DNA of 64,000 nt, from positions 352,501-416,500 of the forward strand of contig CAUJNA010000524.1 in assembly GCA_963377175.1 (NCBI GenBank). Direction: 5' to 3'. Below, in pieces: positions 13,193-22,581 of this stretch. Below the pieces are notes generated by a model. That model was not told where the DNA came from. It saw only the letters and a list, made by a program, of their open reading frames with translations, and did no database searches. The stretch's first letter is position 1; each line of letters opens with the position of its first letter. Made by a program: the position numbers and the translations under genes. Source of the DNA: Effrenium voratum. Lineage: Eukaryota; Sar; Dinophyceae; Suessiales; Symbiodiniaceae.

Positions 13193-13286
13193 GCGGCATG
13201 TCTCGGCTGCTTGCCGCGCTGCGTTCGCCAAACTTTGCGAAGGAGGTGGGGTTTTGGGCAGAGAAATGGGGCGGCGGCAGTGAAGG
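13193..13286 (+). CDS. Candidate exon, frame uncertain
   Basis: Lies between acceptor TTGGCTACAG and donor GTGCAA at 13287. One frame reads GGMSRLLAALRSPNFAKEVG, another ACLGCLPRCVRQTLRRRWGF; all three frames are open. The splice sites suggest an exon but the sequence does not decide the frame. Confidence 0.25.
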
Positions 13287-13356
13287 GTGCAACTTGGACG
13301 TTTTCTTTACTTTTCCTCAATTCCTCAGTGTTTACATCGAATCGTAAATGACACGA

Positions 13357-13414
13357 AGTCTTGCAGTCTTGCAGTCTTACAGTCTTACTGTATTACTGTC
13401 TTACTGTCTTACCG
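13357..13414 (+). repeat. Short tandem repeat, AGTCTT-based
   Basis: Consecutive imperfect units of 9-10 bases, AGTCTTGC then AGTCTTAC and TGTCTTAC. A simple minisatellite in non-coding DNA. Confidence 0.75.
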
Positions 13415-15229
13415 TTATGTGTGACGTACTGTACACTGGACTGTACAGTACAATTTATCAAAGACCAAGTAGTCAAAGCCACATCACTGGCGCCAAGGAT
13501 AAACGTCTCATGCAAAGGTTTCTGGAACTAGGCTGTGACATGGCAACCCGATGGTTGAGTTTACTTTGGAGATGTAGCCTGATGTAGCGGTGAGCTTGCT
13601 ACCAGCATTCAGGAGTTGATTTTGCAAAGCGAGTGGAACCTGAAACTTTTTGTCACCAGCCACATAGCATGAAGGGTCTGAAGGGCTGTTGAGAGACCTT
13701 GCTTTGGTAGGAAAAAAACTTCGAGCTTGTGTCCATTGTGTCCAGGATTCCAGGGGTGCAATATTTTACCATGATAAATGATCATTTCTTCCATGCGCTC
13801 AAGGGCTTTCAAGGCGAATTGCGAATCGTGACATCATAATGGAAGCTGGGTCTGGTTCGAGTTACTGCATTCTTGACTGTGGCCACGCTGAAGTTCTATG
13901 ATTCATGATACTTTCGGATTTGTTCATACCATTCATTCATTGCTTTCTTGATTGGCGATCCACCACGAAGATGTGAGTGCTACTTGATGGTTTGGGTTGG
14001 GGATTCCCTTTTAGGGTTTGAGGCCTCGCTTTGTTTTTGCTTGAGCACGGGTGGGGGTTCCGTGTTTCGCTTTGTTTGCTGGAGCATGGGCCTGTTTTTT
14101 GGGATTGTGATTGGTCCCCTTGTAGCGTTTTGACATGTCCCCTGTTGTTAGGGTTTGTTTGCGCCCTGTTTCGGGGAGGAGTGGCTCTCTTATTTTATGG
14201 AACTTCCGAACTTTCTTTCTCTCATTTCACATTTCTCCCAGTTCACACCACCCAATGACCCAATGAGTTGAAGTGAATTGATACTGCTGCAATGCTGATG
14301 GACATGACATGCCCATTATGGCCCGAATTATGGCCCTTTATTTAGCCCTTGCCTTGCTTTGGTGTAATCTGATCTGTGTGAAAGACAACAAGCTTCAGGG
14401 CTTACAAAGCGCCACGCCTCTTTTTTAGGCTGTTTAGGCCAGGCGCCAAGCCTTGGGAAAAATGGCTACTGCGTTTGTAAAATCCAATAAAGGAGGTTCT
14501 GAACCCTGAAGTTCTCTCAAAGCCACTCCATGCCACTCCGAGCCCATCTCTGCCAGGCTCACTTGCTGGCCTGGCACCGTTTGGCCAGACAGCCAGCTCC
14601 AGATTTTCTGCCACGGGTCAGGGGTCAACACCTTCGCCCATGAGCAGTTTCTTACAAGTACAGTACCGTACTCAGCCGTACTCATATCAAAAGGAGAATT
14701 TGAGCTCAACTCTAGCCACTGTTTTTTCGTTGGAAGGCTGCCGGGCTGTCATGATTAAATGGAACATAGCAAAGGAGACCAACAAATCGTCCAATCGCAT
14801 GACTGAGACCCTGCGCGGCTCTTGGGCCTTGAGTAGTGTAGCATTGTCATGTGCGTTTTGCTGCGGGCCAAACTCATTCCAAAAAATCCAGTATTTCCGG
14901 ATGACCAACCAGTGTTGCCATTTTCTTAAAGGGATGTGTGATGTGATGTTTTCCTGCTCGGACGCACGGTGTGGATTACCCCTTCTTCTCAGGATTCTTC
15001 TCATTCTCCCACAATCATGGTCGGCCCAATGAAACACAAAAGTGCATGGCATTGACTCATTGCCAATGTTACAATGTTCGATGTGACTCGTGTGGGCCGG
15101 AAGGTCTATAGTATGCTGTCACTCTTCGGATTGTGCAAGCTAGCCGGCCATGGCATTTGTCAGCAGTTTGTTAAGTCTTTTTTAGTTTAGAGTTAAGTTA
15201 AGTTTGTGTTAGGACTTTTTTGCTCACAG

Positions 15230-15411
15230 GAGGAGCTGCCATGTTAGGCATGGTGGTTGGGGGTCAACTTACAAAGCGTGTTCCAACTCGTGGGCATGGC
15301 AAAGGTGGCAAAGGCAAAGAAAAAAAACATAGAATGAATGATTACTACTCAAGGAAGAATCTTGGAATCTCACTTGCACATGGCACACATTCTGCAGGTT
15401 ATTCCTGGGCC
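15230..15411 (+). CDS. Candidate exon, Gly/Lys-rich
   Basis: Follows the pyrimidine-rich acceptor TTTTTTGCTCACAG and ends before GTGTAAG at 15412. The frame gives GGAAMLGMVVGGQLTKRVPT and then a Lys/Gly-rich basic run ending in KEKKHRMNDYYSRKN. It might be a nucleic-acid-binding or nuclear-targeting region. Family unknown. Confidence 0.35.
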
Positions 15412-15492
15412 GTGTAAGCTGTAATCAGGCTTGGCTAACCGGTTTGTGGCGGGAAAAACATGTGCCATGTGCGTTCAATGTTCCTTTTGCAG

Positions 15493-15779
15493 GTTCATGT
15501 TTGTGTCAATGTCGCCCTCCGCCCTCCTCTCACACAATGCCATGCCGCGGCCATGCCCCGTATCTAAGGCATGAGGATGGGGCGGATGAAAACTCCGTGC
15601 CGAAGTACTTGGAGTGGGCGCACATTGCCTGCCACGCGCTGGGCTTTACTGGGCGCTCGCCACCTCCGGGTCAGAGAGAGCCTCTCGGATTTGTTCTTAC
15701 CCTTTGCTTGGCATTTGAGGCTAGGCAGGGCTTTGTTTCAAATGAGCGGAAGTCAGAGGGCTATCCATCCGTTATTCAG
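15493..15779 (+). CDS. Candidate exon with Cys/His motif
   Basis: Acceptor CCTTTTGCAG precedes it and a GT follows at 15780. The frame runs through CLCQC and later KYLEWAHIACHALGFTG. The W-x-H-x2-C pattern (EWAHIAC) resembles the C-terminal motif NWVHAEC of the long frame at 22582-23952, so both may carry the same small metal-binding fold. The 5' part may be intron. Confidence 0.4.
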
Positions 15780-15951
15780 GTTCTTCATTTGCCTGTCAAG
15801 TCAATGCAGCTTTTTAGCTGGCACAGTCAGACTGTTGGCCGCGCGCCATTTTTTTGGCTTAGGCTTAGGCTTAGCAGTGGCGTCATGTGAGTCATGTGCG
15901 AATGTCATGGAACAACAATTCCTAGGCCATGCTCCCTCCACGCTTGCCCAG

Positions 15952-16029
15952 GATTTTGGTGGCAGAAGGCTGCGCTGGCGCTGCGACAGCCACAATGTGC
16001 ATGCTGCTTGGCAGCCAGCAGTCCGTGTG
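15952..16029 (+). CDS. Candidate internal exon
   Basis: Exactly 26 codons between CGCTTGCCCAG and donor GTTTCA at 16030. Product DFGGRRLRWRCDSHNVHAAW, rich in Arg, Trp and His. No family recognised. Confidence 0.35.
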
Positions 16030-16185
16030 GTTTCAATTGCAGACTGGACTGAAACTCGACTAGTGAGGGGCAGTGATGATTCATGATTAGTTAGTTAGAA
16101 GTTAGAAGGTTCGTAGGTAGTACTTAGTTAGAAGTTAGGATGGGTTTGGCTTGAAGTGCCTCTTTGCCTGGGCCACACTGGTTGA

Positions 16186-16356
16186 TGGACTGGGCACTGG
16201 GGGGCGTTCAGGCGGGACCTTGCTGGGCTGCTGGGCTTTCCCTGGCGAGTGACGTCCGTGTCGGAACGCTCGGCGATGAAGCGGCGCTACATCCAGGCCA
16301 ACTTTGGCGAGCATAGCCCCACTGACAGCAAAATGGCCGTGCGGGGTCCTTTTTAA
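16186..16356 (+). CDS. Candidate coding segment ending in a stop
   Basis: The frame from 16186 to TAA at 16356 reads WTGHWGAFRRDLAGLLGFPW followed by RVTSVSERSAMKRRYIQANF. The residue mix is clearly protein-like compared with other frames. It begins directly after an in-frame TGA, so the true 5' limit must be a splice site I cannot place, or the segment is a broken exon. Confidence 0.4.
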   Translation, partial: WTGHWGAFRRDLAGLLGFPWRVTSVSERSAMKRRYIQANFGEHSPTDSKMAVRGPF

Positions 16357-17147
16357 TTTAACGTTCATCTATTTGTCTATCTGTATAGAGTCTATCTGAT
16401 CTATGATCTGCATTTTACAAAGCACTGGGCGTACCTTTCACGCAGCTAAGTTTTCTCCAAGTGTTTTTTTCAAGTCCAGTCTGCACGGGGAGAGCTTGGT
16501 GTCAGGGGGCAGGTCAACATTTGCAGACCACTTTTCAATTTGCGGTGTGCCACAGTGTGCCCCGCGACAATGGTTTAAAGTTACATTGAGGGAGACACCG
16601 CGATAGAATACAGCAGAATACAGAATACATGTTTTTTCCTCAGTTCCTTTTCTGTTTGCTTGGTTCCAATTGCTCCTGCGACGGTCGGCAAGGTTTACCA
16701 TCTGGCCTCTAGCCTCTAGCCTCTAGCAAGCTTTCACTTCATGCTGGATTGTGCAACCCATTCAAACTTCAGCTGTGGTCTTTTTGGGCGTGGTCAAATA
16801 CTCGTTCTGAATCAATATTTTACTTAATTCGCGACGGTCTTGTGGACACGAATTCTGCTTTATTTGCGAGGGGCGGCGTGCAGCTTTCTTAGGGGAGTTT
16901 GCCAATTTGCACCTTGGTCCTTGGTTATTTGGTGCCTAGCCGTCGGCTGCAATCATCCTCCATTAAATCCTTGCCTTGGCATCATATCAAAAGGTAGCAG
17001 TTGTGATCCAGTCCCACACGGTTGTATTCGGGTGAAAAAGCCCCCTCATCACACAGAAGGTTTCCACAGAAGTGTGGCAGAAGTTGTGAAGTGTAGGCTA
17101 TCCCTTGTGGTTCTCCTTGTGATTCATTGTGATCTCGTTGGAGTGCG

Positions 17148-17267
17148 ATGGCTGAGTTGACCACGTCCACCCGGAGATGGAAGCCTCAATGGAGGGTGGC
17201 TGGTGCGATTTGCACGGAGCAGATTGCCAGGGTAGCTTGCAAAGCCCTGCATCTCGGCCTGATTTAA
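17148..17267 (+). CDS. Possible short frame, 39 codons
   Basis: ATG at 17148, TAA ending 17267. Product begins MAELTTSTRRWKPQWRVAGA, basic and Trp-containing. Too short to judge alone; it may be the start of an exon that continues through an unrecognised donor. Confidence 0.25.
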   Translation: MAELTTSTRRWKPQWRVAGAICTEQIARVACKALHLGLI

Positions 17268-17548
17268 CTAGCTTGCTGCAAGCTCACATGCCAATCCCCA
17301 ATGATTACGGCTGCGTTAAGTGGTCCGGTCCATTACTATTACCATTCTGATGTTAGAGTCTGTGGCTTGTGGGTTGCGCATTTTGAGTTGCGTGGGCTGC
17401 ATGGGCCATGGATGTTCAATGCTCCATGAAGTTATGACTATTATGACCCACAATGTCAAATTTCCTAGATTTCAGCCAGGCTAGTTTGCCTCATCCGCAT
17501 GACTCATGACACCTTGTGTGGTGCATCGTGTTGTCACCTATAGCCTAG

Positions 17549-17725
17549 GACATATTCATATGGGGGCCTCCGTGCACTCCGTACTCGGTCTTGAACCAGC
17601 GGCGGGTGTCCATGGACTTTGACCCACTGGAACAGGAAGCAGCAATGCCATTTGTTCTTGGAAGTCGCTTCATAAGCTCCTCAGATGCATTCGACATTTT
17701 TTGCACCCCCTCAATTGGACACTGA
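17549..17725 (+). CDS. Candidate exon
   Basis: Open from 17549 to TGA at 17725. The product contains YSVLNQRRVSMDFDPLEQEA then MPFVLGSRFISSSDAFDIFC, which looks like real coding sequence. Possible acceptor CCTAG just upstream. Function unknown. Confidence 0.35.
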   Translation, partial: DIFIWGPPCTPYSVLNQRRVSMDFDPLEQEAAMPFVLGSRFISSSDAFDIFCTPSIGH

Positions 17726-17906
17726 TTGGAGTTTGAAGACAGTCACATTGTTGACCACTAGCCCAGATGGCCCGCAACTTCTATTTGGTTGTAAGTTGTA
17801 AGTTTTAAGGGAAAACCAACCCGAACTTTTGAGGGTTAAAGCGCAAGCGATTGCCTTTTAGGGGACGGCCAGGTAGAAAAATCAATTCTAAAAAGCGACC
17901 CAACTT

Positions 17907-18113
17907 TTGGTAAGCGAAAAAACGCCAGTTTGGGGGCTGCGCTCCGTTCCTTCAACGAATGCAGCAATAAGTTATTGGCAAGGCAATAACATCCAAATCA
18001 TCCGAGGACAAAAGCAGCCTCGAGTCGCTGTGATGGAAGAGGCGAGGCGTCAAGTTGTTGGCGTGTTTGCAATGGGTGATGGATTGCAATCATGTCGTGT
18101 AGAAGCAATTTGA
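17907..18113 (+). CDS. Weak candidate exon
   Basis: The frame contains NAAISYWQGNNIQIIRGQKQ and VAVMEEARRQVVGVFAMGDG, plausible as protein. Start codon and splice sites are not evident. It may be the last piece of the upstream exon chain. Confidence 0.25.
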   Translation: MVSEKTPVWGLRSVPSTNAAISYWQGNNIQIIRGQKQPRVAVMEEARRQVVGVFAMGDGLQSCRVEAI

Positions 18114-18890
18114 ACCATTTGGACCATTTGAACATTTGTGTTAGGCCGCTAGGCTAGGCCTGTGATTGGCTGAATCTAGGCACAGGTGATGTGTGACATT
18201 GCGTGTGACATGACATGTGTGACACAGTAGCGGCGTGACATGCAAACTGACAAGCTTGGCTTGGCTCTTGTGGCCTTTCCCGTTGCCTTTGCCTGCTACA
18301 GTTTGCCAGTTGTTCAGATTCACGAAAAGCTTGCCTGAATGGCAGAGTGTTTGCGTTGTATGAATTATGGTATGTGTGTGTGTGCCAGAATGTGTTTCAA
18401 CTGGGGGATATGATTCGATCTGTTGGCGATGGTTCTTGCACTTGGCCCTGGAGCGCAGGTCTGGGGGATCTATGACGTCTTTCCGGCGCTGGGAGGCAAG
18501 CGCGGGCTGTATGAGGCGCGGGTCACGGGTCCGTCGTCGCGGCGTGATGGGCAGTGCCTATGCTGGAGTTGTTGTAGCATGATTGCAGCATGATAATCAA
18601 ACTAACACTCGCATACATTCTGGCTTGGATTCTCTCAGCTTGATCCAGTTAGTTGTTCTTCAGAATGGAACTTGCCGTTTTGCTAGGCTAGGCAGCAGAT
18701 GATTGACATTGTGAAGTTCACATTGTGAAGTGTTACTACAGACTGCAGACTGTTACTGTCCTGTCACTAGTCACTAGTGTCACTTGTCAAAAAGCTGGAA
18801 GCTCGGGCAACAGCACCAGGCTCGCGGTTCATGATTGAGTGACTCAGTGAACTCAGGGCCACAAACACTGCTCTAAGCGTTCAGCGCGCC
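18114..18890. other. Spacer upstream of the 783-codon frame
   Basis: Contains short tandem words such as CATTGTGAAGTTCACATTGTGAAGT (18710-18731) and CACTAGTCACTAGTGTCAC near 18765. No clear terminal inverted repeat was found to pair with sequence near 24.1 kb. Confidence 0.4.
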
Positions 18891-21242
18891 ATGGCTTTGA
18901 GACACCTTTGGGAGCGAAAGGGTCGCTATTCAGAGAGCGAGGAGAAGTCAAGGCTTCGCACTGCCAATGCGCGGGCTGCAGCACGTTTGAGCAGGCTTCG
19001 TCGGAGTCTTTGTGCTGCCAGTTCGGAGCAGCAGCAAGGCCCTGAAGATGCTGATGACTCTTTTGCTAAGGATCTTCAAGAGCGTTTCTTTTCAGCATGC
19101 TTTATTAGAGAGCAGCACTCATTCATCGAGGACCGACACACCTATGCTCGGCAACGTGCTCGGTGCACACATAGCTTGATCAAGGCCCTGGCGTCAATGT
19201 TGACACAGCTGTTTGCAGCAGAGGCCCCTTTCCATGTCATCAATTGCCAAGTCGTGGATGACACCACTGTTAGACTTCGGCCCAGTGCTGATGAACAGGT
19301 GACTACTGGCACAAGTGTTTGGACAGTGATGAACATAGTGCAATCATTGCATGTCAGGTTCAGGTCAGAGGGGGCTGCAAACTCGCTCGCGTCGAGTGTG
19401 AGCATACCGATGCCCTTGACATTGCTGGAAACCCCGACAAGCGCACGCATCTACACTGCCTTCATCAGTGCTGCCTTGGTTTCTTCCCTTGGTGTCGGAC
19501 AGTTTTTCCAACGTTTTGGGGTAGATGTCAAGTTGTTGTCACAAGCGCGGTTCCGCACATACATTTTCATTGGTGACGCCCTGAAAGCGAATGACAGCGC
19601 CATGAAGCTTGAGCGTTGGAACATGATTTGCCAGAAGGCAAATGACCCTGCAAGAGTTGCACTTGGCCTTGACAAGAACCTCATACTGAAGTTCAAATGT
19701 GCCATTCATCAGGTATGCCTGATCCGCAAGCCAATTGTGCTTATGATCCCCCGGTTTTGGACAACGCTGGTTCGACTGGGCCATTTGTTTGAGTCAGCTG
19801 CATGGAAGCGGCAATTTGCCAAGGCAATGGCCTCTGTCATCATTGCAAACTTTCAGTACTTTGCAGTAGCGAAGCACCCCGCTGAAATGCAGAAGTGGCA
19901 GGCACAAGCTGCACGGCTTTGCTCAGTTTTCCGCAGCCAAAGCAGTAGAAGGGTGAAAGCGTTGCATGACTGCTTCGAGATTGCCAATGGAGATGTGAAT
20001 TCACCGACTGTTTTTCATTGGTGCAAGCCTGACTCAGAGGGCAAGTGGTGCTGTGCTAACAGGGCTGAGGCCCTGGTGAAGTGCACGAAGGCTTTGATAT
20101 TTTTTTTTTGCCGTGGTTACCCAGTGCCCTTGCTGTACCGCTTCAAGCATTACGACGAAGCATCCTCATACATCCGCATTGGTTGCTTGTTTCACTCGCT
20201 ACTGATCCGCACACTTTCCTGCTTGGACTCTGCCACTGGCGAGGGTGGTGGAGAAAATGTGGAAGAAATTATTGCCAGCTTGCAGCAGCGCGAGGATGAT
20301 GTTGACCCTTTCGACCTGTTGGATGAGGACGTTTCATTTGCAGCCAAGAATGCAAAGCGCAGGCGTTTGGTGCAGCAGGAGATCTCAAAGCCCCGATTCT
20401 TGCAAGCTTCCATAATGGTCGACACCGCCATTCAGCCCATGGAGCATTCTATCAATAAATTGTTCCGACGGACGCATTTGATCAACCAGTTGTGCTTGCT
20501 TGGGCAACAGGATTCCGATTGGCTGCCACTCGCGCAAGAATCCAAGGCGATCTTTATGGAGTTGGTTTCTGGTACTTTGGGGTGGAGTATGATTGGCTCG
20601 TATGTGGACCTATGGAAGAATGGGTTTGCTGACGCTGTTGACATTGGACTGAAACCTTTGCCAGATCAAATGGCAACATTTTTCAAGATGTTTCTGGTGT
20701 CCGCCACCGATTGCTGGAGACGATTTGTCAATTGTTTTGGCAGCCCACCCTTTACCTTGCTGACACTTTGTGATGCTGACTTGCAGTCATTCATTACTCG
20801 GTGGGACCTGTTGCAACAACAGCGACGGCAGTGTCCAGAATGCTTTGACCAAGAGTTCTCAGAGGTGCTGTTGGACAGTTTCCCGAGCAAGCTCCAATCA
20901 GAGCCGGCAGGCGCACAACGATCTGTGCACCAGCAAGTTCAAGCGCTGCTCCATGACATTTTTATCCACTGCCCTGCAACTAGTGACAGCGTTGAGGTCC
21001 GGAACGGACAGGTACAGACATTGGCATCCAGGCGCAATACAGCTGTCAAAGCCCCACGCGCTGCCCGCGAAGGCTCTTTCTTGGCTGCAACGATTCGCAA
21101 TTTTCAGCTGATGCGGTTCTGGGTGGAGAACCGCACCATGCCGCCGCCGCGCACTACTGCTGGCATTTTGAGGCGCTGCGGTGTGACCTCTCGGAACCAG
21201 CACAGCGTGCCCGTGCAAAACAAGGCCAGGGTGAAAAGATAG
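18891..21242 (+). CDS. Large uncharacterised protein, 783 aa, intronless
   Basis: A single uninterrupted frame from ATG 18891 (context GCGCCATGG) to TAG 21242, by far the longest in the window. The N-terminus is basic and Arg/Ser-rich (MALRHLWERKGRYSESEEKS), consistent with a nuclear protein. The middle is mixed and globular: VVDDTTVRL at about residues 119-127, FIGDALKAND near 225-234, CAIHQVCL near 270, WCCANRAEA near 386-394. An acidic run is followed by a basic KNAKRRRL patch near 486. I do not recognise the family. The C-A-x-H segment and scattered Asp residues recall eukaryotic DDE or hAT-like transposases, but no catalytic triad can be assigned. The lack of introns, in a region where neighbours are finely split, fits a retrocopy or mobile-element protein. 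It sits 580 bases upstream of the HMG-like frame on the same strand. Confidence 0.85.
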   Translation: MALRHLWERKGRYSESEEKSRLRTANARAAARLSRLRRSLCAASSEQQQGPEDADDSFAKDLQERFFSACFIREQHSFIEDRHTYARQRARCTHSLIKALASMLTQLFAAEAPFHVINCQVVDDTTVRLRPSADEQVTTGTSVWTVMNIVQSLHVRFRSEGAANSLASSVSIPMPLTLLETPTSARIYTAFISAALVSSLGVGQFFQRFGVDVKLLSQARFRTYIFIGDALKANDSAMKLERWNMICQKANDPARVALGLDKNLILKFKCAIHQVCLIRKPIVLMIPRFWTTLVRLGHLFESAAWKRQFAKAMASVIIANFQYFAVAKHPAEMQKWQAQAARLCSVFRSQSSRRVKALHDCFEIANGDVNSPTVFHWCKPDSEGKWCCANRAEALVKCTKALIFFFCRGYPVPLLYRFKHYDEASSYIRIGCLFHSLLIRTLSCLDSATGEGGGENVEEIIASLQQREDDVDPFDLLDEDVSFAAKNAKRRRLVQQEISKPRFLQASIMVDTAIQPMEHSINKLFRRTHLINQLCLLGQQDSDWLPLAQESKAIFMELVSGTLGWSMIGSYVDLWKNGFADAVDIGLKPLPDQMATFFKMFLVSATDCWRRFVNCFGSPPFTLLTLCDADLQSFITRWDLLQQQRRQCPECFDQEFSEVLLDSFPSKLQSEPAGAQRSVHQQVQALLHDIFIHCPATSDSVEVRNGQVQTLASRRNTAVKAPRAAREGSFLAATIRNFQLMRFWVENRTMPPPRTTAGILRRCGVTSRNQHSVPVQNKARVKR

Positions 21243-21822
21243 GGGAGTTGCTACTAGTAGTTGTTTCATGTCTTTCTGTTTGACCTCGTTGGTCTCCTGT
21301 CAGGCCATGAGGTCCAACCCCTGGAAGGTTGGTATGGCTTCTGCTGATGATACGCACAGCACAAGTGTTACATACATTATTCACGTTTGTTTTATGGCTG
21401 GCTACATCATACACAGTAGGCTACACATACTGCACATACATACTTGTTACTTGTTAGTTAGTGGCAGATTGACCGTTTCCAACACTGTTCAAGATTTAGC
21501 ATCCAACCATCAGTTTGATTCATCACTTATCACCGGTGACAAGAATCAGTTCACCAGCACAGCGCTGGGCAGTAAACAGGACGGCGTTTTTAACCTATCA
21601 CTTTACGAACTTTGGGAGTTTTAGGACTTTTGGGCCATTTGGGCCATTTGGGCCTTTGGCCTTTGGGCGGGTGAAACTTTGTCAACGGTGAACAGGAACG
21701 AAATTGTATTGTGTTCCTCCATTTCGTTTTCTGGCATCCACCATCCACCCCTGGAGGATGCACGCTGGAAGGAGGCGGGCACCCAGCACGAGACGGGCGG
21801 CGCCAAAGCATTCCGCATCAAG

Positions 21823-22275
21823 ATGGCTGAGAAGAGACGAATTCGGAGGCTATGTGGGTGGAACGTTTTTCAGCGTGAGCAAACCCAGCAGCGCAGTCTT
21901 CGACCAGATGAGTACAAGCTCCAGGTGAAGAGCATCGCGAATCGCTGGAGAAGCCTGCCTGAAGAAGACAAAGCAGCGTACTCCGTGCAAGCTGCGCACG
22001 AAGCGGTGCTGCGAGATGATCTTCACCACAAGCCTTTGCCATCGAAAGCTGAGACTCTTGCCTCGATTGCTCACGACGAGCCGCTTGCCGAGGTGGGCAT
22101 CAAGGCGCAGCTTGGAAGAGCGTTTGCCAAAAAGGTGTCAGCAAGGCGGCTTCAAGAAAATCGCTGGCAACGGGACCACCATCTTGTATGGAGCAATTTG
22201 ACTCAGCTGGGAGACAGCGCTTTGGCAATGACACACATAGAAAAATGGCTGGCTAAATCATACTGTGGAACTTAG
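21823..22275 (+). CDS. HMG-box-like protein, 150 aa
   Basis: ATG 21823 to TAG 22275. The frame is open further upstream (to 21679, without another ATG), so a spliced 5' extension is possible. Residues 1-60 look like an HMG box: CGWNVFQREQ in helix 1, then SIANRWRSLPEEDKAAYSVQ matching the W-x2-L-x-E-E-x-K-x2-Y pattern of helices 2 and 3. The remainder is basic and helical (AQLGRAFAKKVSARRLQENR). HMG boxes bend DNA, and dinoflagellates use HMG-type proteins widely in chromatin and transcription, so a nuclear DNA-binding role is likely; that is inference from the motif. A GT near 22263, before the stop, could splice it in phase to the next frame, making the two one gene. Confidence 0.6.
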   Translation: MAEKRRIRRLCGWNVFQREQTQQRSLRPDEYKLQVKSIANRWRSLPEEDKAAYSVQAAHEAVLRDDLHHKPLPSKAETLASIAHDEPLAEVGIKAQLGRAFAKKVSARRLQENRWQRDHHLVWSNLTQLGDSALAMTHIEKWLAKSYCGT

Positions 22276-22581
22276 CCTACAGCCCGGCCCAGGATTAAAA
22301 GGGTGTTCAGATGTTCAGTTCAACCGTTTCAATCAAACAGGACCAAACTGCATTGGGCATTGGCCACTCAATAAATGAAATGTGTGAAGCGTTAAATGTT
22401 ACGTCAGTAACGTTATGATGTGAAGTTTTGTGTCAGGGTTTGTTTTGTCATATATGTATATTATTATTCGTGTGATATGTTATGTTTTGCAATGTTTGTG
22501 TTGTTCAGTCGTAATGTGCTTTTTGCAGCAGCGCCCAACTATACCTGAGGCTCTGGGGCGCTCAAGAAGAATCTCATTGAC

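Noticed and set aside
14640..15052. 130-codon + frame and 121-codon minus frame over the same bases
   Set aside because: The two frames mirror each other, neither has codon or splice support, and the + frame's Cys/Ser-rich product looks random.
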